Below are positions 26,218-34,600 of a DNA stretch of 64,000 bases, piece after piece. The first letter of the stretch is position 1, and each line of letters starts with the position of its first letter. The position numbers were made by a program, and so were the translations under genes. The DNA is taken from the NCBI GenBank assembly GCA_964603725.1, contig CAZRWW010000016.1, forward strand, positions 14,790 to 78,789, in the 5' to 3' direction. The notes beneath the pieces are model-generated. The model was not told the origin of the DNA, ran no database searches, and saw only the letters and a program-made list of their open reading frames with translations. This DNA is from CAZDKK01 sp964603725. Lineage in GTDB: Bacteria > Eisenbacteria > RBG-16-71-46 > CAIMUX01 > WJJG01.

Positions 26218-27201
26218 TCACGGATCGGCCGGCCGATCCCCGGCGCCTTGTACAACATCGTCATCTTCACTGCCACCGTCGTCTGTGGCCGCGCCGGCGT
26301 CACCGGAGGAGGACTCTTCTCCCTCCTCTTCCTGCTCCGGCACCTCCACCGTCGTCCGTCCCGGCGGAATGTCCTCCTCCCGGGCGCGGCCTTCGTCGTC
26401 GAGCGTCCCGTCGCGCGTCGAGCCGTCCGGCAGATGGAGAGTGTAGTCGCGCCCTGCCAGGGGCTCGCCGTTGCCGTCGATCATCTCGAGGTCGAGGAAG
26501 TCCTGGAAGACGAGCAGTCCCGATTCCTGCTCCAAACCCAGCTCGAACCCGTCGACCAGAATCGTGAAGAAGTACTCGGGCGGGTTGTACTCCTCGCCGT
26601 ACTCCTGCATCTCCTCATCGGTCGGCAGCTCGTCGGTGTCCTCGTGGTACTCGTATTCCCAGCGCACCTCGACGCGGCCGTCGATCACCTGTGACTCGAT
26701 TTCAGTGATCAAGTCATGGACGCCGTCGCGATCGTGCTCGTAGATCCGGACCTCGACGTCCGTGCGATTGGGAACGTTGCGGATGCGCGCCGAAAGGGTG
26801 AGCACATCGCCGCGGCGGGCGGCCTCCTGGCCCCAGCTCATCTCCTCGAGGATGGGGGGCAGGACCGCGGGGATGCGATTGGACTCGCCGGTGATGCCGT
26901 TCTGCGGCAGGCTGATCTCGAAGTAGACGAGGTCGCCCTCCTCCACGCTGTCGGGGATCTCGACCTCGCCGACATAAACGTTGCCGCGCACGACCCCGGA
27001 AGTGGTGGCGAACGAGCTCCCACCCTCGACCTTGGCCGTGATCTCGATCGTGGCGCCCTCGCCGACGAAGCTCGTGCGCACGATCAGGCCGGCGGGGTAG
27101 CCGATGGCCGCTCGTCCGCCCACCCACGTGCCCTGCTGGAGGGACGAGTCGAGCTGGATCTCGTGCGACGCGTCGGTCGACTTCTGGAACTCCAGCGGCA
27201 T
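26218..27201 (-). CDS. T6SS-linked protein with Ig-like and transthyretin-like domains
   Basis: A 327-residue protein with no signal peptide, divergent from the PAAR gene. It shares a two-part module with that PAAR protein. The first part is an Ig-like segment (GDVLTLSARIRNV ... VEVRIYEHD ... GRVEVRWEYEY). The second is a regulatory/transthyretin-like segment with DYTLHLPDGSTRDGTLDDEG and RAREEDIPPG. Such LPDGS...GxLDxxGRA modules are common at the ends of VgrG, PAAR and Rhs proteins. The N-terminal 120 residues look like a further beta-sandwich. The tail is acidic and Ser/Gly-rich. It is a candidate effector carrier or adaptor; no toxin motif is seen. Confidence 0.6.
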   Translation of the reverse strand: MPLEFQKSTDASHEIQLDSSLQQGTWVGGRAAIGYPAGLIVRTSFVGEGATIEITAKVEGGSSFATTSGVVRGNVYVGEVEIPDSVEEGDLVYFEISLPQNGITGESNRIPAVLPPILEEMSWGQEAARRGDVLTLSARIRNVPNRTDVEVRIYEHDRDGVHDLITEIESQVIDGRVEVRWEYEYHEDTDELPTDEEMQEYGEEYNPPEYFFTILVDGFELGLEQESGLLVFQDFLDLEMIDGNGEPLAGRDYTLHLPDGSTRDGTLDDEGRAREEDIPPGRTTVEVPEQEEEGEESSSGDAGAATDDGGSEDDDVVQGAGDRPADP

Positions 27202-27382
27202 GGAGACACCCTCGCCCGCGGTCGCCCGCGGCAGATCTCACCGCGCAGACTGTACCGTGGGGACGGGGGCCGGACCAGACCAAAGTGGCGCGCAGTCTGC
27301 GACCTTGACACCTGTCGGACAGCTGCCGATGATCGTCGTAGGCGCGGAGGTGAGGACAGCCAGGCTCGGACGTGAGGACAAC
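27202..27382. promoter_or_regulatory. Divergent promoter region between the Ig-domain gene and the PAAR gene
   Basis: These 181 bases separate two divergent T6SS-associated genes, so both promoters must lie here. An imperfect direct repeat (GGCTCGGACGTGAGGACA at 27363 and a shorter match, GGCGCGGAGGTGAGGACA, at 27342) sits just before the PAAR start. No confident -35/-10 pair was identified. Confidence 0.4.
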
Positions 27383-28516
27383 ATGGGCCAGCCCGCAGCG
27401 CGACAGGGAGACCTCACCGCCCATGGCGGGACGATCAGCGTGGGCTTCCCGATGGTGTTCATCGGCGGGATGCCGGCCGCGCGCGTGCTGGACATGCACA
27501 CCTGCCCGATGGCCACCCCGGGCACGCCGCCGGTTCCCCACGTCGGCGGGCCGATCACCAAGGGCAGCGCCGGCGTCTTCATTGGCAAGATGCCCGCCGC
27601 GCGGGTCGGCGACATGGCGGTCTGCGTCGGCCCCCCCGACACGATCGCCATGGGCTGCATGACCGTCTTCATCGGCGAGGTCGCCGGCGGCGGCGGGGGC
27701 GGCGGCGGCGCGGCCTCGAACGCGGGCGCGGCCTCCGCCAGCGGGGGCGCCGCGAGCGGGGAAGGCCCGCAGCCTCATTGGATCGACATTCGCTTCGTCG
27801 ATGGCGGCGGGCGGCCCATCTCGGGCGTAGCCTTCGAGCTCCGAGACCCGGCGGGCAACGTCGAGCACGGCGAGCTGGCCACCGACGGGCGGATCGGTCG
27901 CGAGGCGATGCCCCAGGCGGGAAGCTGCACGGTGCAGCTCTTCGCGGTGACCAACGCGCGCTGGTCGACGTCCGCGGCCGAGGCCGACGAGGAGCTCACC
28001 CTGAGCGCCGACGTCGCGGGATTCGCGGACGGCACGCCGGCGACCGTCGCGGTCTTCGAGCGCGACGTGCGCGGCGATGATGTCGAGGTGAGCGTCATCG
28101 AGACCGAGGTGAGCGGTGGGCGCGTCGAGGCCACCTGGACCTATCCCCATCCGGAAGGCGAGCCTGGCGCCGGCGAGACGCGGCGCGGGTACTCGTGCCC
28201 GCAGCACTACTTCATCGTGCGGGTGGGAAGCGCCGTTGGCCGGTCGGACTTCCTCCGGCTGAACGATTGGCTCGAGATCTCGCTTCACGACGATGAGGGC
28301 CGGGCGATGGCCGGGCAGCCCTACGTCGTCTACCTGCCGGATGGCTCGCTGCGCGAGGGAGAGCTCGACAGCGATGGCCGCGCGCGGATCGAAGGGCTGT
28401 CGGTGCAGACCTGCCGGGTGGCGTTTCCGGGGCTGAGAAGCGATGCGGACAGCAGTTCGGGCAGCGGGAGCGGCCAGAGCGGGGGCTCCGGCCAGAGCGG
28501 CGGGAGCGGCGGGTGA
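27383..28516 (+). CDS. PAAR spike-tip protein with C-terminal Ig/transthyretin-like domain
   Basis: A 377-residue product starting at the ATG at 27383 (GAGGACA upstream); the frame extends to 27104 without support. Residues about 1-95 form a PAAR cone: GQPAARQGDLTAHGG, PMVFIGGMPAARVLDMHTCP, VFIGKMPAARVGDMAVC and MTVFIGEVAGG, with His and Cys that could bind zinc. A Gly/Ala/Ser linker follows. Residues about 130-360 match the module of the divergent gene at 26218 (LTLSADVAG, VAVFERDVRG, GRVEATWTY, VYLPDGSLREGELDSDGRAR). The tail is a Ser/Gly/Gln repeat. It would cap VgrG and dock cargo. Confidence 0.82.
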   Translation: MGQPAARQGDLTAHGGTISVGFPMVFIGGMPAARVLDMHTCPMATPGTPPVPHVGGPITKGSAGVFIGKMPAARVGDMAVCVGPPDTIAMGCMTVFIGEVAGGGGGGGGAASNAGAASASGGAASGEGPQPHWIDIRFVDGGGRPISGVAFELRDPAGNVEHGELATDGRIGREAMPQAGSCTVQLFAVTNARWSTSAAEADEELTLSADVAGFADGTPATVAVFERDVRGDDVEVSVIETEVSGGRVEATWTYPHPEGEPGAGETRRGYSCPQHYFIVRVGSAVGRSDFLRLNDWLEISLHDDEGRAMAGQPYVVYLPDGSLREGELDSDGRARIEGLSVQTCRVAFPGLRSDADSSSGSGSGQSGGSGQSGGSGG

Positions 28517-29511
28517 TGAGGCCCTGGCGCGGACATGGGTTCCGGCTCCTCGTCCCGGAGGATTGGGTCGATCGGACCGCGCCGGCGCTCACCGGGCCGC
28601 TCGTGGGCGGCGATCGCGCCGGCCTGACCGTGACGATCGACGAGAAGCCGGGCGCCTCCAAGGCGGAGGCCTTCGCGGCGATCCGGTTACCCGCGGCAAT
28701 GGCCCCGCCCGGGAAGTGGGAGTTGCTCACCCAGGAGCTCATCACCGCGGAGACGCCCGGGCGTGAGGGCGCCGAAGCCATGGCGATCGAGTTGCGGTGG
28801 GAAGGTCGGGGCAGATCGCGGCTCTTCCGACGCCTATACTACCGCGTGCTGGATCGCGTCGGTTATACAGTCACCTGTCACCTCAAGCCCAGATCACGCA
28901 AGCTCATGGGGCCGGCGATCGGTCGGATGGCGCTCAGCCTCGTTGGCACGGACCCAGGGCAACAGGAAGACTCGCTGCCGCTCGTCATCGAGCCCGGCAG
29001 CTTCGGTGGCGGGCGCTTCACGGCCGCGGGATTCGCCATGGACCTCTATCCCGGGTGGGAAGACGCGTCGCTCTATCGGATCGGGCTGCCGCGCGGGCGG
29101 GACTTGCTGCCGAATCTGATCGTCTGGCACCAGGCGCTGCGTGACACGGGATGGACCCAGCGCACGCTGGTGGAACGGGCCCGCGCCGAGACGGAACACA
29201 TGCGCGCGACGATCCCCGGGTTCGAGCTGATCGCGGAGGGGAAGCTCAAGCTGAGCAGCGGACAGGCCGTGCCGCGACGAGAGTTCTTCCGCGACGCGGG
29301 CGCCACCGGGCGCGTGCGTCAGGGCCAGGTCGTGACCATCGGGAACGGGCGGTTGTACACGGTGTGCGTGACCTGTGAGGGAGAGGCCGAGGACGAGGAC
29401 GTCGCGACGGCCGCAGCGGTGCTGGAGAGCTTCGCTGTTGCGGAGAAGATGCCAGCGCAAGCGGCGGCGCACTCGGCCGCCGGCGCCACCGCCACCCCGA
29501 TCGAGGCCTGA
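28513..29511 (+). CDS. Tandem DcrB/DUF1795 (Eag-like) protein, putative T6SS loading chaperone
   Basis: A 332-residue product overlapping the end of the PAAR gene (GTG at 28513, or ATG at 28516). It contains two copies of a DcrB/DUF1795-type fold. Copy 1 (about 5-145) has GFRLLVPEDWVDRTAPAL and AGLTVTIDEKP. Copy 2 (about 165-315) has GFAMDLYPGWEDASLY and LPNLIVWHQAL. Single-domain DUF1795 proteins include the Eag chaperones that bind transmembrane segments of PAAR effectors in proteobacteria. Here the fold is doubled in one chain and coupled to a PAAR gene, which supports a loading role. No signal peptide is present. Function is inferred from fold and context. Confidence 0.65.
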   Translation: MMRPWRGHGFRLLVPEDWVDRTAPALTGPLVGGDRAGLTVTIDEKPGASKAEAFAAIRLPAAMAPPGKWELLTQELITAETPGREGAEAMAIELRWEGRGRSRLFRRLYYRVLDRVGYTVTCHLKPRSRKLMGPAIGRMALSLVGTDPGQQEDSLPLVIEPGSFGGGRFTAAGFAMDLYPGWEDASLYRIGLPRGRDLLPNLIVWHQALRDTGWTQRTLVERARAETEHMRATIPGFELIAEGKLKLSSGQAVPRREFFRDAGATGRVRQGQVVTIGNGRLYTVCVTCEGEAEDEDVATAAAVLESFAVAEKMPAQAAAHSAAGATATPIEA

Positions 29512-29956
29512 CACAGGCGTAGAGCGCCACGCGCGGCATACACCTCTGTATTGGGAGCTGCACACACCTCTGTATTGAGAGCTGCACAGCTCACGACCGT
29601 GAGCGACTCGCTCCACAAGGCACTTGCGAGACACCAACCCTTCTGTAGCTTCACCCTATCCCCATAGATTGCGTCAGCTTACTGCCAGGCGAGCTGCCAT
29701 GGCGCGCGTGGTGCTGGTGCGATGGTCTACGTCCGTAGACATCGCATCGGGCGCTAAGCGCCGCGCGAGTATTCATGCTAGAGTGAGGCCGTCACATCGA
29801 GCTGTGGAGCAGGGTGCGGGACCGACTGCGCTTTGCCGATCGCCTGCTGCTGTTCTCGCATTCTGCCCAGCCGCTGCTCTGAAGAGACCGTGAACGTGTG
29901 CCCGGTCATCTGAGACTGGGATGAGGGAACCGTCGTCTGGAAAAGGGAGGGAGGCC
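29512..29956. other. Intergenic region with a 24-bp direct repeat
   Basis: No gene is supported here. The unit ACACCTCTGTATTGGGAGCT plus GCAC occurs twice in tandem (29540-29563 and 29564-29587, one mismatch). The rest is less G/C-rich than the surroundings and presumably holds the promoter of the lipoprotein hydrolase. A palindrome-like stretch TACGTCCGTAGAC is at about 29727-29739. Confidence 0.5.
29540..29587. repeat. 24-bp direct repeat, two copies
   Basis: Two adjacent copies differ at one base (GGGAGCTG versus GAGAGCTG). They start 29 bases after the stop of the DcrB-like gene. Confidence 0.85.
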
Positions 29957-31360
29957 ATGCGCAGGTACCTCGTCTACGTGTTACTCGGCGCAGCTTTCGT
30001 GGCGTTTGGGTGCTCGGAGGAGCGGGTCTCGGCGCCACCGGCGCCTCAGGACGATGCCGGTGCGGACTTGAACGCTCAGGCCGTGGCCTGGGCCATCGTT
30101 GAGCAGGCCTGCTGGCCGGTGGAGGCCTCGGAGGATGACATCGGCATAACGGGCGTGGCTCAGTGCCACAGTGGTCACTACCCAATCAACAGCTACGAGC
30201 GTACGCCGATCACGGGGGACATCGTGCACTACAGCGTACACGTTCCAGTGGGGCCCGGCCAGTATGATGTGATCGGCATCCACCGTGTCGTGCGGGAGCG
30301 GCGACCCTACGTGCCGATCCACACACGCAAGGCGGTGTTCCTGCAGCACGGCGCCTGCAAAGACTTCACGGGCATGTTCCTGCCCGGGCAGTACTCAGAG
30401 CACATGGCGGATGACTTCGGCATGGCCGTGTATTTGGCAGAGCAGGATGTGGATGTCTGGGGGATCGACCAAGCATGGAATCTGGTCCCGGCCGGTGTGG
30501 ATCTCAGCTTCATGGCCGATTGGGGCTTCCAGAGGCAGATCGACGATCTCGAGACAGGCATGGCGGTCGCACGATGGACTCGGGCGGTGACCGGCAACGG
30601 GCTGCGGCCGATGATTCTGCTGGGATACAGCTTCGGGGCGCAGATCGGCTACGGGCTCCTCAACGAGGAGACGCAAATGCCTCGGGGCCGCCGCCAGGTG
30701 GAGGGGTTCATCCCAGTCGACTTCGCCATGAAGACGGATTCCGAAGCGTTCCTGGCATGTGCAGCGTACTGGTTGGACTACTACACGGGGCAGCTTGCAG
30801 CGGGTATCTACGGGGAGAGCAGCGGCATGCGCGAGATCAGCTACCTTGCCCAGACGGATCCGGACGGGGACTCACCCATCTTCGGCGGACTCACGAACTG
30901 GGAAGCGATGCTGTTCTTGGGCGCCGGACAGGTCTTCGGCGAGGATCTGACGTTCCACTACCTGGCGGGCGTGTGGGACGAAGAGGATGAGTTCTGGTCC
31001 GGTTTTCAGTTTGTGACGATCGACCAGTGGCTGGATTTCATGGAGACGGCGGCTCCGGCGGAGCCCAATCTGATGTACCTTGACCAGGCGCGCTTCATGC
31101 TCGGCGACATGACACCATGGGATGACTACTTCGCCGAGATCATTGTGCCGGTCTTCTACATTGCCGCCAACGGCGGTGGCGGCACCTATTTCTCGTACAA
31201 CCAGACGCTGATCGGAAGCACGGACAAGACCGAGCTGATCGTCACCACGAATCCACCGGAAGGGGTACTCTTCGATTTCGCGCATATCGACATGTTCATC
31301 GGGTACAACGCGCCCACGTTGGTCTGGCAGCCGATCCTGGAATGGATCGAAGCGCACTGA
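29957..31360 (+). CDS. Lipoprotein alpha/beta-hydrolase of unknown substrate
   Basis: A 467-residue lipoprotein. The start at 29957 is supported by GGGAGG upstream and by MRRYLVYVLLGAAFVAFGC, a signal sequence with lipobox AFGC. The alpha/beta-hydrolase core shows VFLQHGACKDFTG (oxyanion strand) and ILLGYSFGAQIGYGLL with the nucleophile elbow GYSFG. The acid/His end is near FAHIDMFIGYNAP. It differs from lipase families I can name, and a large insert with several Trp and Tyr sits in the cap region. Location is probably the outer membrane or periplasm. Its last 40 bases and the downstream sequence are duplicated at 38529. Confidence 0.72.
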   Translation: MRRYLVYVLLGAAFVAFGCSEERVSAPPAPQDDAGADLNAQAVAWAIVEQACWPVEASEDDIGITGVAQCHSGHYPINSYERTPITGDIVHYSVHVPVGPGQYDVIGIHRVVRERRPYVPIHTRKAVFLQHGACKDFTGMFLPGQYSEHMADDFGMAVYLAEQDVDVWGIDQAWNLVPAGVDLSFMADWGFQRQIDDLETGMAVARWTRAVTGNGLRPMILLGYSFGAQIGYGLLNEETQMPRGRRQVEGFIPVDFAMKTDSEAFLACAAYWLDYYTGQLAAGIYGESSGMREISYLAQTDPDGDSPIFGGLTNWEAMLFLGAGQVFGEDLTFHYLAGVWDEEDEFWSGFQFVTIDQWLDFMETAAPAEPNLMYLDQARFMLGDMTPWDDYFAEIIVPVFYIAANGGGGTYFSYNQTLIGSTDKTELIVTTNPPEGVLFDFAHIDMFIGYNAPTLVWQPILEWIEAH

Positions 31361-31446
31361 AAGCCGCTGTTCGGCACGGTCTTGATCGGGCTTGGGGCTG
31401 AGGATGGGGCTGGGGCCGGGGCCGGGAATCGCCCCGGCCCCAGCGC
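31321..31446. repeat. 126-bp duplicated element, copy A, with a 14-bp hairpin
   Basis: This stretch holds the last codons of the hydrolase gene plus downstream sequence, and is repeated at 38529-38654 with 7 mismatches and no gaps. It contains a perfect 14-bp stem (31409-31422 with 31431-31444) around an 8-base loop. The stem may terminate the hydrolase transcript, though there is no T-run. Confidence 0.9.
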
Positions 31447-31666
31447 AGGCCAGGGAAGCCATTGGCCCGCGATGGGCATCCAGAAGATCGCTCTTGTCAT
31501 ACTCCGATTCGATCTTCATTCCCCGGAGATGCTGCCGGATCCCGGCATCTACCAGCACAGCTTTCAACCGGCCGGTGCGGCGGTGAGCGTGTCATCCAGG
31601 GCGTGAGGATCGACGCGGGGAGCGAACCTCGAAAAATCCCTGGGCAGGTCCGAGCGCCCCCCGCGA
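31361..31666. other. Intergenic region between the hydrolase and the FG-GAP gene (convergent)
   Basis: Apart from the hairpin element at its left end, no gene or further structure was recognised in these 306 bases. Both flanking genes end here. Confidence 0.4.
31409..31444 (+). terminator. Strong GC hairpin downstream of the hydrolase gene
   Basis: The arms GCTGGGGCCGGGGC and GCCCCGGCCCCAGC pair perfectly with loop CGGGAATC. A second copy keeps perfect pairing through a compensatory C-G to T-A change, which supports selection on the structure. A terminator or mRNA 3' stabiliser fits the position. Confidence 0.5.
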
Positions 31667-34600
31667 TCAGCGCATCAGGATGAAGCGCCGGGTCACGCTT
31701 TCCCCCCCGCTCGCCAGGCGGGCGAAGTAGGCGCCCGAGGGAACGGGCACGCCTTCGGCGCTCAGACCATCCCACGTCGCGGTTTGGGTCCCCGCCGGCT
31801 GCGGGCCCGCGGCCAGAATCGCGACGGAACGGCCCACGATGTCGTAGACCGAGATCTGCACGACGGCTGCGCGCGGTAGGGTGTAGGACAGCACCAGGTG
31901 CGGACCCGCCGGGTTGGGGAATGGCGCATTCAGACGGATCGCGCTCCACTCCCCTTCGGTGGTGGCCACCGACGACGGCGTACCGGTCGTGCGGAAGTCT
32001 GTCTCGCCCGCGCCGTTGCCCGCGGGGGAGAGCCAGAGCGAGTGGGGGAAGAACGGGCTATCCGAGAGGGTCCTCACCCGCCAGTGGAACGCGGTGCCCG
32101 GTGACAGGCTCGCGATGAGTTCGTTGACCGCGACGCGGCTCCCCGCACCGGCCACGGGCAGGCCCGTGTCGACTTCGTTCAGGCTCTGCCCAAGCCCCGT
32201 GCCGTCAAAGGCGACGCCGGCGCGCTTGACCTCCCATTCGAGGCGGATCTTCCCCCGCCCGGCCGGCGTACGACCCCAAAGCTTGGCGCGAAAGGCCGAG
32301 TCCGACCCGGAAGATCCCAGGAGAGCGATCGGCGCGGTGTCGTCCGCGCGTGCCTGGCGCGGGAGCTTCAAGATGCCGTCACCCAGCGTTCCCAAGCACC
32401 AGTTGCCATAGTAGAGGTAGGCCATGCCCTCGTTGGTCTGTCCATGGTCGTAGCGATAGGCGCCGATCAGGATGTCGCCGAATCCGTCGCCATTGACGTC
32501 GCCGACCCCGGCGACCGCGGCGCCGTAGAAGGCATTGGCCTGATTGCCCTCGGCGAACCAGGCCGGTCCCCACTCAGGTCCCGTAGGACTTCCGCAATAG
32601 GCGTAGGCGCCTCCCTCGGCGGCCTCGCCGTTGGTCAGCAGGTTCGCGCCCACCAGGATGTCGCTGTAGCCGTCTGCGTTGAAGTCGCCCGCGGTCGAGA
32701 CGGCGTAACCGTAGTTCCAGTTCGCCGTCGTTGCGAGGTGATGCTCCCAGTTGGGCGTGGGGCTGAGCCCGGCCGGGCCGCCGAAGTAGACGTAGGCGCC
32801 GCCAGTCGAAGTGGCATCAGCATACGAGTAGGCGCCCACGATGATGTCGCTGTAGCCATCGCCGTTCGTGTCGCCGGCGGTTCCCAACGAGTAGCCGAAG
32901 CGAGCGCTCGGCCAGTTGCCCTCGCCCACCCAGTCTGCGTTGCCGGGACTTCCCGCGGGGCCGAGACCGGAGCTGCTCCCGTACCAGGCCAAGGCCATGC
33001 CCTCGGTGGCCTGCCCGTTGGACATGTTGTAGGCGCCGATGAGCACGTCGCTGAATCCATCGCCATTGACATCACCGGCCGTGCCGCCCGAGTAGCCGAA
33101 CTGGGCGCTGGCCGTATTGCTCGTGGCGGTCCAATCGGCGTTGGCCGGATTCGAGCCGGGCGTGAGACCTGTGGGACCTCCGTGCCACACGAGCACCAGG
33201 CCTTGGTTGGCAACAGCGCCATCGTGGTGCGGCGCACCGACGATGACATCGCCGAAGCCGTCTCCGTTGACATCGCCCGCCTTCGCCGCCAGGTAGCCGA
33301 GGTGCGCATCGACCTGATTCGCCTGGGTCCACCAGTTCGCAATGCTGGGCCCCCCGCCGAGCGGCATGCCGTTCGCCGATCCGTGGTATACGAGAGCGAT
33401 GCCCTCGTCAGTCTGTCCGCTGTCATAGTAGGGAACGCCGATGATCACGTCGTCAAAGCCGTCGCCGTTCACGTCTCCGGCGGCGGCCACCGCGGCGCCG
33501 AACTGGGCACCCTCCTGATCCCCTTGGCCGCGCCAATGATAGGCCCCCTCGATCCCGTCATCGGATCCGAGGTAGACGAAGACGCTCCCCTCGTCGGTCT
33601 GACCCGAATCGTAGAGCGGTGCGCCCACGATGACGTCGCCGTACCCGTCGCCGTTGATGTCTCCGGCTGCGGCGAGCGTCACACCGAAGTAGCATTCGGC
33701 CTGATTGCCCTCGGCCGTCCAGGAGGGTGGGCCGTTGGTGAGGGGAGTCTGCCACCAGCCCCGATAGACGGTTGCCTTCCCGTCGCTCCCGCCGTATGTG
33801 GGTGCGCCGATGATCACGTCGCTGAGACCATCGCCGTTCATGTCTCCCGCCGTGGCGACCACTCGTCCGAAGCCGCTCCCCGTCTGTTCCCCCGCGATCC
33901 GTTTCCAAGGGTCCGGGGAGAGGCCGATCTGCGAGCCGGCGAAGATCAGGGCGCAGCCCGCATCACTGGGTCCATAGAGGGGGTCCAGAGCAGGGGCGCC
34001 CGCGATGACGTCCGCATAGCCATCTCCGTTATAGTCCCCGGCGGTCGCGACCGAGGAGCCGAACTGGGCGGCGGGCTCATCCGGCTCCCACTGCCAGGCA
34101 GGTGTGCTGGCGAGCCCGGTGGATCGCCCCAGGTAGAGGAAGGCCCGCCCCTCATTGGCCTCTCCGTTGTCATACTGCGGAGCACCGACGATCACGTCGC
34201 CGTAACCGTCGCCGTTGACGTCCCCCGCGAGCGACACCGTCCATCCGTAGTGCGAGTCGCGCTGGCTGCCCTGTCCCACCCAGTCGGCGTTGCTCGGCGT
34301 GCCTGAGGGACCGAGACCGATCGAGCTCCCGAGCCAAACGCAGGCGGCGCCGACATCAGAGGTGCTCCCGTCATACAGGTAGGCCCCGACGATCACGTCG
34401 TCATAGCCGTCGGCGTTGACGTCGCCAGCGGTGGCGACGGCGTATCCGAAGCAGGCGCCACTCTGGTTGCTTTCGGCCGTCCAGGCGGCGCCCGGCGACA
34501 GACCCGACGCGGTGCCGTGGTAGACCCAGACCCGTCCCTCATCGGTCTGGCCATTGTCGTAGCCATAGCCCCCGACGATGACATCGTCGCACCCGTCACT

